Position numbers and translations under genes: made by a program. 64,000 nt of DNA from Wukongibacter sp050859025 (lineage in GTDB: Bacteria; Bacillota; Clostridia; Peptostreptococcales; Caminicellaceae), in assembly GCF_050859025.1 (NCBI RefSeq), contig NZ_CP138200.1, forward strand, positions 1,798,001 through 1,862,000, given 5' to 3'. This document shows, piece by piece, positions 9,009 through 18,920 of the stretch. The notes beneath the pieces were generated by a model that was given only the letters and a program-made list of their open reading frames with translations, was not told the origin of the DNA and did not search any database. Position 1 is the stretch's first letter. Each line of letters starts with the position of its first letter.

Positions 9009-9230
9009 GAAAGATAGGATTTATTTTAATAATGATACAAAAATAATTTTCTAATGATTATGCTTATGAAAGACTACTTAGCTCCTATAAGCTTTTTTAG
9101 CTTGGATTAACCATGTATAGTAATCGTCCCTTGAAATATGTTCTTGTGATATAGAAATACCCAGTTTTAGATAACTTGCCTGTCTGAATAATTTTATATA
9201 TCAGATGTAATAATAAAATCAGGTGATAAT

Positions 9231-10140
9231 ATGAATTATTTTATAAAGCATAATCTAATAAAAACTGATGATGGGTATACATTATTATTGTATTTAAATC
9301 AGAATTTAAGCGAATTTGCAAAGGATTTTGACTTTACTGATACTAAAGAAAGAAAAAACTTAGAAGAAAGTATCAGGAGCTATATAGATAATAAGCTTCC
9401 CGGTGTAGCCATTAGAACTGTTAACGTAATGCTTGGAGCGTTGATTGTAGCTACCTTACCATTTAATGTTGTTGAGGCTAAGGCAGCATCAACTATAAAG
9501 TCAGAATATAGTCAGGTAATGGCTTCAAAATATATAGACTATACAGTAAAGTCTGGTGATACACTATATAAGATTGCAGTTAAATACGGTATGACTGTAG
9601 GCTCAATAAAGAATGCTAATAATCTAAGTGAAGACATGATATTTGTAGGGCAAGTACTTAAAATTCCTACAGAAATTGATTACTTTAAGCATTATGTTAA
9701 AGCAGGGGATACCCTATATATAATTAGTCAGCAATTAGTGAAGCAGAAAAGGATGGTATATATATGCAATATCGGGATATCGGTCATATGATAGGCAAGA
9801 ATATATATTCGCTTCAAAGGTAATGGAGCGTGGTATTTATGTGGCAAATCAAACCAGTGCTAAACCAGGTGAAAGTGAACATCAAACAGGTTTAGCTATG
9901 GATGTATCAAGCCCCAGTGTCAATTTTCAATTGACCCAATACTATAGTCAGACAAGGGAAGGTAAGTGGCTTGTTGAAAATGCACCTAAACATGGTTTTA
10001 TTATAAGATATCCAGCGGGAAAGGAATATATAACTGGATATAATTATGAGCCTTGGCATATTCGATATGTAGGAAAGAATGCAGCAGAGTTTATTATGAA
10101 TGAAAATATTACACTTGAAGAGTATCTAGGTAAGGTTTAG
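9231..10140 (+). pseudogene. Broken LysM / VanY-type carboxypeptidase gene, copy A
   Basis: The 5' part (9231-9791) encodes an N-terminal clostridial domain, a hydrophobic stretch (LGALIVATLPFNVV), one full LysM repeat (YTVKSGDTLYKIAVKYG) and the start of a second. The 3' part (9823-10140) is the end of an M15/VanY D-Ala-D-Ala carboxypeptidase with SEHQTGLAMDVSS and EPWHIRYVG. Comparison with copy B at 23666-24418 shows that about 260 bp (end of LysM 2 plus start of VanY) is missing at about 9730 and a further 4-bp deletion lies near 9765, which breaks the frame. The zinc-binding motifs survive but the catalytic domain is incomplete, so no active enzyme is expected. Confidence 0.85.
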
Positions 10141-10206
10141 TATTATGAAGCTATAAAAGAATCTAAGTTTTTTGGATTTATTATATAGAATAGAGTATTG
10201 ATAAAA

Positions 10207-10246
10207 ATTGGACTAGAGTTAATCGATAATAGTCTAATTTTTTTTT
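10207..10246 (+). terminator. Rho-independent terminator
   Basis: ATTGGACTA (10207-10215) pairs with TAGTCTAAT (10230-10238), continued by a run of nine T. It ends the copy A transcript. Confidence 0.75.
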
Positions 10247-10581
10247 GTAAATAATGAAATATTAAAAGCGTAATCAATAGACTAAGAGATATAGGATTGA
10301 TTACCTATAATTATTCTTAAATCTAAATTCATGACATAGATAGACTTCCATTCAATATACATACTCTAAGTTTTTCTAAAAAGTTACAAGATAAAACAAA
10401 ATTAGAAAAGAAAACACAACCAGTTTCAACAAAAATTTTTTCATAGGTAACTTATAATTTATATGTAAATATATATTTATATTTATATTTCAAAAAAAAG
10501 GAGGGACTTAAAAACGAAAAGTCGTTACTTTCAATTCAAGCATTACACAACAAAATAACTAGATGAAAGGGGTCATGGAAA
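10247..10581. other. Non-coding upstream region of the M6-like protease
   Basis: AT-rich, with no convincing gene. At 10494-10524 a strong AAAAAGGAGG is followed by ACTTAAAAACGAAAAG, nearly the same as the ribosome site and start of the M4 protease at 13262-13287 but with ACG in place of ATG; the frame closes after 14 codons. It may be a relic 5' end of a related protease gene or a leader. Confidence 0.4.
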
Positions 10582-12693
10582 ATGAACAAAAGAATATTAT
10601 CATTTGCTTTAATTTGTACTTTAGTTATTAGCTTATTAATTCCAGTTAACACAATTAAAGCTGAAGCAGCAAGCAAAGATTTTGATACCTCAAGATATGG
10701 AGATGTGATTGATGTCGGAACTAAGATCAGAAAATTAGCAGACGATGATGAATATAATGCTGAGCTTGATAAGAAAATCAAAGAAATGGGATCCAAAATC
10801 AATTCTAACGAAGAAGAAGTAACATCGGAAGAAGAAGGTAATGAAAACTTCACATTTGATGGGGGTACAAAGGTATTTGTAGCACTTGATGACCTATATG
10901 GATACTATTTAAAAGAATTTACTTTAAGAAGTGTAGGGGAAAATGTAGAAGTATGGGTAGCAGAAGACTTAGCATTCTATGATGCAGATGATAATTTGGT
11001 AGAAGACCGACCAGCCCATATAATTAATCAAGAGCAAGTTGATGAGATAAGAGATGTTTTTGATAACAATATCTACATAAAAGACACTGAATTCTTTGGA
11101 ACTCCTGACTCACATACTGGTGAAAATGCAACATTGCCAGAAATGATTGATTTACCACAGGATTATTATGCGCCTGAGGACGGAGAAGAAAGAATAATGA
11201 TTATGGTAGACAATGTTAGAGATGATCAGTATTATGATTCTAGTTATCCATTCTTTATAGCTGGTTTCTTTTCACCAACTCTTGAGCGTTACATCGATAG
11301 AAATATTATAACCTTAGACTCAAAGGATTGGGAAACTAGACTAGAATCTACATTCCTAGGAACAACTGCCCATGAATTTCAACATCTAATCCATTCTGAT
11401 AATGATAGTCTTGAAGAGACCTGGATTAATGAAGGAATGTCAGATTTTGCGGAATATCTATGCTTTGAAGAACACCCCTGGGGGCATGTAAATTTCTTCC
11501 TTGACCATCCCGAAAATTCATTAGTTGAATGGGATGAGCATGAAGATGCAGAGACTGGACCAGAAACATTAGCAGATTATGGGCAGGCATATTTAATGCA
11601 ATTATACTTAAATGATCACTATGGTAAAGATTTCGTTAAAGCCCTAGCACAAGATGAGAGTAATGGAATTGAGAGTGTAAACAAAATCTTAGAAGAATTT
11701 GATGCTGGAATAGACTTTAATGAATTGTTTAAGAGATTTACATTAGCAGTAGCTATGGATAGTCCAGAACCAGACGATGGCATATATAACTTTGATAGTA
11801 TAGACTTAAAGATTAGTTATGAGTCAGCTTTTGAGTATGATAAAGACGGAGTACCAGCCTGGGGTGGAGATTATAAGGTAATAGAAAAAGCTAATAAGAT
11901 ACAAAATATCATTTTTGACGGCATAAGCTTTCTGCCTACACCTTGGAATATAGTAGATGATCCATTAGGTTCAGATAATGAAGTGCTATGGGGAAATACT
12001 GGAAATGAGGTTAACAACAGTCTTATATTAAAAGCTGATTTAAGCAATGTTGAATCCGCAGCTCTTAAGTTCGACAATTATATTGAAATCGAAGAACAAT
12101 GGGATTTTGGTGTAGTTCAAGTGTCAACTGACGATGGTGAGACATGGAATAGTTTAGAAAACGAAAACACAAGAGATGATGTAGTTGATGAAGGTTATCC
12201 AGCCATTAAAGATAGTATGCCAGGATTTACTGGACACTATAATAACTGGGTTCAAGAGGAATTTGACTTAACACCTTATGCTGGAGAGGAAATCCTAATT
12301 AACTTCCGTTATATGACGGACTGGGGAACTGCTGAAGCAGGCTGGTACATCGATAATATTGAGATATCTGAGGTAGGATATTCTAATGATGGTAGTTCCT
12401 TGGAAGGGTTTATGAGTATTGATGAAATAAACGGAGTATACGTAGACTATGCCGTATCATTCATAAATGAGAAATCTAAAGGAAAAGGAAACAATAAGCA
12501 ACATTATAGGGTATTAAATATTGATCCATTCAATGTAACAGAAGCAGAAGCAATTCAGTTGAAGGAATTCTTTAGAGGTGGCAATAATTATATGGTTGTT
12601 TGGTATGCTGCACCTTCAGGAACTAAAGGAACAGTAGATTATACATATGAGATTATTAGTAAAAAGGACTATAACAAGAAAAAGAATAAATAA
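10582..12693 (+). CDS. Secreted zinc metalloprotease, immune inhibitor A (M6)-like
   Basis: Exported protease of 703 aa. An N-terminal signal peptide (about residues 1-30) ends near IKAEAAS. The zinc site is HEFQH at 264-268 with the third ligand probably Glu284 in NEGMSDFAEY. The C-terminal half carries a beta-sandwich of the kind that follows the catalytic domain of InhA proteases (VSTDDGETWNSLEN, then WYIDNIEIS), followed by a further domain of about 100 residues. ATG with AAAGGGG 8 nt upstream. A second secreted metalloprotease lies 600 bp downstream on the same strand; a hairpin between them suggests separate transcripts. Substrate is unknown; extracellular protein degradation is the likely role. 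Confidence 0.85.
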   Translation: MNKRILSFALICTLVISLLIPVNTIKAEAASKDFDTSRYGDVIDVGTKIRKLADDDEYNAELDKKIKEMGSKINSNEEEVTSEEEGNENFTFDGGTKVFVALDDLYGYYLKEFTLRSVGENVEVWVAEDLAFYDADDNLVEDRPAHIINQEQVDEIRDVFDNNIYIKDTEFFGTPDSHTGENATLPEMIDLPQDYYAPEDGEERIMIMVDNVRDDQYYDSSYPFFIAGFFSPTLERYIDRNIITLDSKDWETRLESTFLGTTAHEFQHLIHSDNDSLEETWINEGMSDFAEYLCFEEHPWGHVNFFLDHPENSLVEWDEHEDAETGPETLADYGQAYLMQLYLNDHYGKDFVKALAQDESNGIESVNKILEEFDAGIDFNELFKRFTLAVAMDSPEPDDGIYNFDSIDLKISYESAFEYDKDGVPAWGGDYKVIEKANKIQNIIFDGISFLPTPWNIVDDPLGSDNEVLWGNTGNEVNNSLILKADLSNVESAALKFDNYIEIEEQWDFGVVQVSTDDGETWNSLENENTRDDVVDEGYPAIKDSMPGFTGHYNNWVQEEFDLTPYAGEEILINFRYMTDWGTAEAGWYIDNIEISEVGYSNDGSSLEGFMSIDEINGVYVDYAVSFINEKSKGKGNNKQHYRVLNIDPFNVTEAEAIQLKEFFRGGNNYMVVWYAAPSGTKGTVDYTYEIISKKDYNKKKNK

Positions 12694-12730
12694 GCAATAA
12701 ACATATATATAATCAAAGGTATTTTTATGA

Positions 12731-12792
12731 TTTAAAATGAGCCTTAATACTTGAAATGAAATAGTTGTCAGGTATTAGGGCTCATTATTAAT
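12731..12792. repeat. Dispersed hairpin repeat, family II, copy 2
   Basis: GAGCCTTAATACTTGA pairs with TCAGGTATTAGGGCTC around AATGAAATAGTTG. It shares the TTAAAAT lead, the ATAGTT loop core and the AGGTATTAGGG arm with 7600-7664. Compensating changes (GAGCC/GGCTC here, AACCC/GGGTT there) keep the stem paired. It probably also terminates the protease transcript. Confidence 0.6.
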
Positions 12793-13279
12793 GTTAGCAA
12801 TGCTTGTTTTATTTGATTTATTAGTATCATTTTTATAAAAAAGCTTAAATTATAGATTTTAAAAAGTGATTTATTAGATTGATATCAGCTATCTCTTATA
12901 AATATTTTCAAGTAATAATAATTTTGGTATCGGACTCCATTCTTCCATATAATAGGCAAAATTTAAATTAAGTAAATCGGAATAAAAAAAGCATTTAAAT
13001 AAAGTAAATAAAAACTTAAAAAATAATTTACTTTTTGATGAAAATATGGTATTGTATATATAAATTGGAAATAGTTTTATACATCTTAATATATCTACTA
13101 CACTTCTTGTAATTATCACCAATTGTATATTCTTGTAAAAACATTTTGAAATATCCTTAAAATCCTATTCGGAATTATTTGCCACCATTATTTGTACAAC
13201 CAATCACTAACTGATGACTGCTTTATCATGTATTCAAAATAAGAATTCATGATATGCAAAAAAAAAGGAGGAATTTAAA
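12793..13279. other. Long AT-rich leader before the M4 protease
   Basis: About 490 bp with no supported gene; a 77-codon minus-strand frame has no ribosome site and low-complexity content. The promoter of the M4 gene must lie here but no single best -35/-10 pair stands out. Confidence 0.4.
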
Positions 13280-14902
13280 ATGAAAAGAAAGGTTTTTGTT
13301 GCATTAATTTTAGTTTTTGCTCTAAGCTTCTCAACTGCTTTAGCTGGCACTAATGAAAAGGTTACACTGAGTAAGAAGCATGGTACTCCAGAGTTTATTG
13401 CAGGTGAACTAACCAAACCATCAAAGGAAAAAGCAGAAGATATAGTGTTTAGTTATCTGAAGGAAAACAAAAACAAATTTAAATTTACAGGAGAAAGCTC
13501 TAAAGAAGCGTTTAAAATCATATCTAAAAGTAAAGATGATTTAGGTTATACATATTTAAGACTTCAGCAGGAATATAAGGGTGTGCCTGTATTTGGCTCT
13601 ACTCAAACAGTTCACATTAATAAGGATGGAGTATTAACAAGCTTTTCAGGAGCAGTTATTCCTGATATTGATAAGCATAAAAAATTAAAGCTTGAGAAAA
13701 AAATAAACTCTAAAGAAGCTATATCTATAGCAGAAGCTGACCTAGGTATTAGCCCAGAGTATGTAGTAAGTCCAACTGGTATACTTATGGTTTATCTTTA
13801 TGAGGATGAAGCCAGATATGTTTATCTCGTAAGATTAAACTTCCTAAATCCAGAGCCAGGAAACTGGTACTATTTTGTTGATGCTTCAACTAAAGAAATT
13901 GTAAATAAATTTAACGCCTTCTATACTAAAAAAACTAGTTCTATTCCAACAACAGGAGAAGATAAAATTGGAACTGGAATAGGTGTTTTAGGAGATACTA
14001 AGGATATTAATACACTTTTATCATCATCAAGCTATTACCTTATAGATAGAACTAGAGGTAATCATATACAGACATTTGATGGGAATAGCAGAACTAGACT
14101 TCCAGGTAGTATATGGATAGATAGCGATAACAATCTTATAGATTCGTATGATAATGCTGCAGTAGATGCACATAAATATGCTGCATTAACATATGATTAT
14201 TTTTCAGATGTATTTGGAAGAAATAGCTTTGATGGAAATGGAGCTACAATAAAGTCCACAGTTCACTATGGTAGAAACTATAATAATGCCGGATGGACTG
14301 GTTACCAAATGGTATTTGGAGATGGCGATGGAACACTCTTCAGAGAACTATCAGGTTCACTTGATGTTATGGCTCATGAGTTGACACATGCTGTAACACA
14401 ATATACTGCTGACTTAATTTATCAGGATGAATCTGGAGCAATAAATGAAGCTATGTCAGATGTTTTCGGAACTGCAGTAGAATTTTGGGCAAATAATAAC
14501 CCAGACTGGCTTCTAGGAGAAGACATCTATACACCTAATATTAGCGGCGATGCTTTAAGATCTATGGAGAACCCTACTGATTCAGGAGATCCTGACCACT
14601 ACGATGATAGATATACTGGAACAGAAGATTATGGCGGAGTTCACACAAACTCAGGTATCATTAATAAAGCTGCTTATTTAATAAGTGAAGGCGGTACTCA
14701 CTATGGTGTTAACGTTAATGGTATAGGCATTGACAAGATGACAGCTATATTCTACCGTGCTTTAAATCAACACCTTACTCAATCCTCTACATTCAGCCAA
14801 TTGAGAGCTGCATTAATTCAATCAGCTACTGAACTCTATGGAGCTAATGGTTCTGAAACTCAAGCAATAAATGATGCTTTTGACTCTGTTGGAGTTTACT
14901 AG
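13280..14902 (+). CDS. Secreted thermolysin-like neutral metalloprotease (M4)
   Basis: Bacillolysin-type extracellular protease made as a pre-pro-enzyme of 540 aa. A signal peptide ends near residue 23 (ALAGT), a propeptide with FTP/PepSY-type domains spans about 30-220, and the catalytic domain contains HELTH at 366-370 with zinc ligand Glu390 in GAINEAMSD. The late active-site histidine lies in the C-terminal M4 domain, around HTNSGIINKAAYL and the following segment. A perfect AAAGGAGG stands 8 nt before the ATG, and a strong terminator follows, so it is a single-gene transcript. All key residues are intact. Confidence 0.96.
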   Translation: MKRKVFVALILVFALSFSTALAGTNEKVTLSKKHGTPEFIAGELTKPSKEKAEDIVFSYLKENKNKFKFTGESSKEAFKIISKSKDDLGYTYLRLQQEYKGVPVFGSTQTVHINKDGVLTSFSGAVIPDIDKHKKLKLEKKINSKEAISIAEADLGISPEYVVSPTGILMVYLYEDEARYVYLVRLNFLNPEPGNWYYFVDASTKEIVNKFNAFYTKKTSSIPTTGEDKIGTGIGVLGDTKDINTLLSSSSYYLIDRTRGNHIQTFDGNSRTRLPGSIWIDSDNNLIDSYDNAAVDAHKYAALTYDYFSDVFGRNSFDGNGATIKSTVHYGRNYNNAGWTGYQMVFGDGDGTLFRELSGSLDVMAHELTHAVTQYTADLIYQDESGAINEAMSDVFGTAVEFWANNNPDWLLGEDIYTPNISGDALRSMENPTDSGDPDHYDDRYTGTEDYGGVHTNSGIINKAAYLISEGGTHYGVNVNGIGIDKMTAIFYRALNQHLTQSSTFSQLRAALIQSATELYGANGSETQAINDAFDSVGVY

Positions 14903-14942
14903 TGTACACTAGGTATATAATAAAAGTATTTTAAGTTTATAG

Positions 14943-14991
14943 GAATTTCGTAGGAAATGAGTAAAATCATTTCTTACGAAATTCTTTTTTT
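14943..14991 (+). terminator. Strong rho-independent terminator
   Basis: GAATTTCGTAGGAAATGA pairs with TCATTTCTTACGAAATTC (one mismatch) and is followed by seven T, 40 bp after the M4 gene. Confidence 0.92.
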
Positions 14992-15066
14992 GTCTATCCT
15001 TGGGATGGACGTTTCTTTCGATATAAATTTGTAACAACTTTCTACTTTATTAGGAGATATCCAAAG

Positions 15067-15444
15067 TTGTTTTCAAGCTTATTTATTATCAACAAAAGTC
15101 TTATAGACAAATGTTTTTATTTGGATATATTTATAAATGAAACATACAATTTTTTCGCTTTTAGAATATCCAAAACTATGAGTGAAATAAAAAATGATTT
15201 TATATCAGATTTATATAGATTTGAAGTAGAAGCAATGAGGATTTCATCAGGTAAAAACATTGAACAGCCTGAAACCCACATATTTGACTATGATATGCTA
15301 TTGTATTATCAGAACTTTGAAAAGAAAAAGGAAAAGTGCAAATTACTTTTTTCATTACTGAAGATAGAGGAGTTCGTATATATAAGGGGGATATGTAGCA
15401 ATGGAATAGAAGGTTGTATCAAACACCTATATGAACTCATATAA
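15067..15444 (+). CDS. Uncharacterised 125-aa protein
   Basis: Not recognised. A TTG start has AGGAGA 9 nt upstream; an internal ATG at 15178 would give 88 aa but lacks a ribosome site. The product is rich in Tyr, Phe and Lys with two Cys near the end. The stretch DFISDLYRFEVEAMRI faintly resembles the tail of long B12-binding radical SAM proteins such as the one at 24638-26410 (LLDVIKFDLWLNYY), so it could be a 3' remnant of such a gene; that is a weak guess. Confidence 0.4.
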   Translation: MFSSLFIINKSLIDKCFYLDIFINETYNFFAFRISKTMSEIKNDFISDLYRFEVEAMRISSGKNIEQPETHIFDYDMLLYYQNFEKKKEKCKLLFSLLKIEEFVYIRGICSNGIEGCIKHLYELI

Positions 15445-15457
15445 CTAAAAATATGTA

Positions 15458-15480
15458 CTCTAACTCTTGAAGAGTTAGAG
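15458..15480. terminator. Hairpin after the 15067-15444 frame
   Basis: CTCTAACTCT pairs exactly with AGAGTTAGAG. There is no T run after it, so it is a weak terminator or an RNA 3'-end stabiliser. Confidence 0.45.
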
Positions 15481-15555
15481 TCGCAATCAATCTTTAATGA
15501 TAAGTCCCCAGTCCTCTATGCTTCTGATTTTGAAAGACTTTTCCAATAAAATATA

Positions 15556-15596
15556 GGACATAATCGCAAATTTTTTGAAAATTTACAATTATGTCC
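15556..15596 (-). terminator. Hairpin downstream of the surface-protein gene
   Basis: GGACATAAT (15556-15564) pairs with ATTATGTCC (15588-15596), and inner AAATTTT/AAAATTT segments extend the stem. It lies 70 bp beyond the stop of the minus-strand gene. Confidence 0.5.
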
Positions 15597-15663
15597 CTGT
15601 TCAAAGTCTGTCTACCTTTTTGAGCTCACGTCGTCACTTGTTACCCTATAGTTTAATTTCAAA

Positions 15664-17145
15664 TTACATAATCGATGCACCAATGAAATGAAATGTTTTA
15701 TAATGTGTCCCTTCTACTCCATCTGGCCCTATTGGATATACCATAAAATAGACATGATTTTGGTGCTTTCCTGAAATTTCAGCTTTTGGTTCAGTATAAG
15801 TACCGATAAAATTATATGCTTCATCACCTGGATATTTTATATATACATTATAACCCAAAGCTAGATCCATATCAGACCACGTAAAAGTGTACTTTTTACT
15901 TGGAAATGAATAACGTACAGAGCAATACTTAGGTACATCTGTCAGCATAGGTGTATATTGTGCTATAGCACCTGGACCTGTCTTATCGTGATAATCAGCA
16001 CCTCTAATTAAGTATTTCGTCTTTGCTTGTCTTGAATCGACATTATTTCTAACATACTTAGGTGTAGGTACTTCAGCTATAACTTTCCATTTATCATCAG
16101 ACCTTGTGTATATTTTATAATATTTCATACCAGTTATAGCATCCCAAGTAATAGTATAGTCTTTTGTATTTTTATCGTATGTAGTCTTTATATTGGTAGG
16201 TTCATTAGGTAATCCAGAATCACCATAAATAACGCATTTTTCTACGGAGGTGTTCAAATTGTTTGATACTTCAATATCGGCTCCAAAACTTGCATTAGAC
16301 ATCGGTGTGGTGATAGATATAGTCACTTTTTTAGTACTAGAAGCAGGAATACTTATGCTACTAGAGCTTAGTTTTACATATAATCCACTACCATATTGAC
16401 TAGCAACCCTTATATAAGCTTTAGCTGTTTTATTATTAGGATTATATATAGATAATTCTTTGGTGTAAGTTGTATTTTTTGTTGAAGAATTCATATCAAA
16501 ATTATGTGGCATTATAGACAAAGGACTTCCAGAATTTACTGGTTTTGTAAGTTTGCCATGAATCTTACAATAATCAATAGTAGTACTTGCGCTACTTATC
16601 ATTTTAATTTTCGCACTAAAATCACAATACTCAGATGGAGTCCTTCCTTTTATTGTAACTTGTCTAGTTTCTCCAGCGGTAAGTGTTAATTTAGTTGGAG
16701 AAATAGATATGTCTTCAAAATTAGTTTTCTCAACAACACTAAGGGTTACGGTTGTAGTTTTTTCACTAAGATTTTTTATTGAAATTTGTCTTTCAAAACT
16801 ACTATTGATACTAGAACTGCTTATATCAATATCTTTAGGAGAAACACTTAGACCACCGTTCTTCGGTTCTAATTCTATAGGAGGTAGTGGTTTGTCAGGA
16901 AGAGGTATTGGATCAGGTATTGGTTTGTCGGGGATAGGTGTTGGATTAGGTATTGGTTTGTCGGGAATAGGTGTTGGATCAGGTATTGGTTCGTCAGGAA
17001 TAGGTATTGGCTCAGGTACTGGTTTAATTAATATAGGAGCTTCTTCATGAAGCTTTTCTATCGGAGTTCCTTTTTCACCCCATACAGTGATAACGCTAGA
17101 GAAAATAAAGATTAAAATAAAACTTGCAATTGCTATTTTTTTCAT
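15664..17145 (-). CDS. Secreted surface protein with proline-rich repeats
   Basis: 493 aa. A signal peptide (residues 1-23, ending near VITVWGE) is followed by a Pro-rich stalk at about 40-95 made of about five tandem units of the form PIPDxPIPxPTP. Next come two beta-sandwich repeats (each starting near a LS-x-P-x-x-x-DI or M-PHNFDMNSS strand) and a C-terminal pair of fibronectin-III-like modules. The stalk resembles wall-spanning linkers, but no LPxTG or SLH anchor is present, so attachment is unclear. It is a single minus-strand gene. Function unknown; adhesion or matrix is a guess. Confidence 0.7.
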   Translation of the reverse strand: MKKIAIASFILIFIFSSVITVWGEKGTPIEKLHEEAPILIKPVPEPIPIPDEPIPDPTPIPDKPIPNPTPIPDKPIPDPIPLPDKPLPPIELEPKNGGLSVSPKDIDISSSSINSSFERQISIKNLSEKTTTVTLSVVEKTNFEDISISPTKLTLTAGETRQVTIKGRTPSEYCDFSAKIKMISSASTTIDYCKIHGKLTKPVNSGSPLSIMPHNFDMNSSTKNTTYTKELSIYNPNNKTAKAYIRVASQYGSGLYVKLSSSSISIPASSTKKVTISITTPMSNASFGADIEVSNNLNTSVEKCVIYGDSGLPNEPTNIKTTYDKNTKDYTITWDAITGMKYYKIYTRSDDKWKVIAEVPTPKYVRNNVDSRQAKTKYLIRGADYHDKTGPGAIAQYTPMLTDVPKYCSVRYSFPSKKYTFTWSDMDLALGYNVYIKYPGDEAYNFIGTYTEPKAEISGKHQNHVYFMVYPIGPDGVEGTHYKTFHFIGASIM

Positions 17146-17273
17146 TTTCAGTCATCCTCTCGTAATTTTTTCTAATAATGTTTATTATTTACATTATACA
17201 TCGTTTTTTTATAATTAGTCAAATAATACCATATATTTATATCGCTAGTATTTACTTATATATACATATAAAA

Positions 17274-17301
17274 AACAGGATAGCTTAATTACTATCCTGT
17301 T
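17274..17301 (-). terminator. Terminator of the sigma-54 regulator gene
   Basis: AACAGGATAG pairs exactly with CTATCCTGTT around CTTAATTA. On the minus strand it is followed by TTTTTATAT, fitting a terminator 11 bp after the regulator stop. Confidence 0.8.
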
Positions 17302-17312
17302 ATAAAAGAGCT

Positions 17313-18920
17313 TTACTCAAATTCAAATTCTTTTAGCTTGCGGTAAAGAGTTGCAACGGAAATGCCTAAGGATTTTGCGGACATCTTTTTCCCAAGAGTC
17401 GTCGTCCCATACTTTTTCAAGGCTTTTTCAATAAGCCACCTGATATTTAAATCAATGTTCAATTCCTCATTTTCATACTCTGGAGGGTGTAGTAAATCAT
17501 AAGGAAGACTATTTAACGTTATCATATCCGTATGGGTCATGTTAATTGAAAATTCAATGACGTTGCGAAGCTCACGTACATTGCCTCGCCAAGGGTGCTT
17601 CATGAGAATATTAAGAGCATCATCACTTACAACCTTAACATTCTTTTGAATACAATCAGAGTAAATTTGAACGAAATGCTGAATCAGCAAGGGCAAATCA
17701 CTGGTTCTTTCTCTTAATGGCGGCATGGTTATAGGAATTACCTTTAAGCGGTAATAAAGGTCCTCACGAAACTTTCCTATTTTAACAAGCTCTTCAAGTT
17801 TTTTATTAGTCGCTGCTACAATCCTAACATCAACATCCGTTGGCTCCAGTCCACCAATCTTAGTTACTTGCCTTTCCTGCAAGACTCTCAGTAATTTGGC
17901 TTGCAAGTGCAGAGCCATTTCTCCTACCTCGTCTAAAAATAAAGTACCCCTATCGGCCAATTGGAACTTTCCAATTTTTCCACCCTTTTTAGCACCTGAA
18001 AATGCTCCCTCTTCATATCCAAAGAGCTCCGATTCCATGAGTTCTTCAGGAATGGCCGAACAGTTAATAGCTACAAAGGGTTCCTGACTCCTTGGACTCA
18101 TATTATGAACCAATCTTGCAACAACCTCTTTACCTGTGCCAGTTTCACCATCAATCAAAATCGTTGAAGAGCTTGTCGACAATTGCTTGATATGTTCCTT
18201 TATAATCTGCATTTCTATGCTCTCTCCAATAAGATCATCAAAGGCTACATCCATACTGTGGGTATAGAGTTCATTCATTTCATCTGTTACATCCTTCAGC
18301 GACCTAAAAATCAATACAGCACCTTGATCCATCTCCCCCAAAATAACAGGCTTAGAGCTAAGTATGAAATCATGCTTTTTATTGATCTTAACTTCCTTAT
18401 ATTTAATCTCTTCACGACTGAAAAGAAGCCTTTTTACTAATGTAGGTTCTAAGAAATCCTTAATATTACTAGGCAGAAGACTCTTGTAGATGCCTTTAAA
18501 ATTTGAATTCATTTGCAAAATATCACCATTTTTTGATACCAGAATAAGAAAGTGATCAATAGAATCTAATACTACTTCCATTCGTTTTTTCAAAAGAGAT
18601 ATTTCCTCAAAGGCTTGTTCTTCACGGATTTTATTTACAATTAATTCAATCATTCGATCAATAAATCGTAAATAATACTCCTTATTGTTGAGCATTTTTT
18701 CTTTATCGTCTACAGTATTTGCAATAATACCGACGCTGCCAATTATAACATCTTCATAGTAAATGGGAATCCCTATGATCATTTCAACGATACACTGATC
18801 ATGATGAATACAATGATGACATCCAGGATTATCATCCTTAGAGCTTAGTATTGCGTGCTCATTTTTTTCCATTACATTGGCTAGAATTGAATCCTTTCCA
18901 ATACATTTTTCCTTTAACAC
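17313..18920 (-). CDS. Sigma-54-dependent regulator, N-terminally truncated
   Basis: Enhancer-binding activator of RNA polymerase carrying sigma-54. In order: the remainder of a GAF-like sensor domain with a cysteine cluster (NPGCHHCIHHDQC, about residues 32-44), a PAS-like domain (about 110-200), an AAA+ domain with Walker A GETGTGKE, the sigma-54 contact loop GAFSGA (a Ser for the usual Thr of GAFTGA) and Walker B-type GTLFLDEVGE, and a Fis HTH ending in SLGISVATLYRKLKEFEFE. The GTG at 18920 has a stop codon directly before it and no good ribosome site, and the sensor lacks its first strands. The gene begins inside the tail of a truncated transporter gene, so its 5' end was probably lost in a deletion. 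Confidence 0.82.
   Translation of the reverse strand: MLKEKCIGKDSILANVMEKNEHAILSSKDDNPGCHHCIHHDQCIVEMIIGIPIYYEDVIIGSVGIIANTVDDKEKMLNNKEYYLRFIDRMIELIVNKIREEQAFEEISLLKKRMEVVLDSIDHFLILVSKNGDILQMNSNFKGIYKSLLPSNIKDFLEPTLVKRLLFSREEIKYKEVKINKKHDFILSSKPVILGEMDQGAVLIFRSLKDVTDEMNELYTHSMDVAFDDLIGESIEMQIIKEHIKQLSTSSSTILIDGETGTGKEVVARLVHNMSPRSQEPFVAINCSAIPEELMESELFGYEEGAFSGAKKGGKIGKFQLADRGTLFLDEVGEMALHLQAKLLRVLQERQVTKIGGLEPTDVDVRIVAATNKKLEELVKIGKFREDLYYRLKVIPITMPPLRERTSDLPLLIQHFVQIYSDCIQKNVKVVSDDALNILMKHPWRGNVRELRNVIEFSINMTHTDMITLNSLPYDLLHPPEYENEELNIDLNIRWLIEKALKKYGTTTLGKKMSAKSLGISVATLYRKLKEFEFE

Noticed and set aside
12889..13122. 77-codon minus-strand frame between the two proteases
   Set aside because: No ribosome site, low-complexity Phe/Leu/Lys content and no family pattern; AT-rich chance frame.
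9009..13279. c-di-GMP riboswitch before the secreted proteases
   Set aside because: A diguanylate cyclase is nearby, but no GEMM-like conserved core was seen in the leaders.
15067..15444. Firm assignment as a radical SAM remnant
   Set aside because: The similarity to the tail of the 24.6-kb enzyme is only a few residues; kept as unknown.
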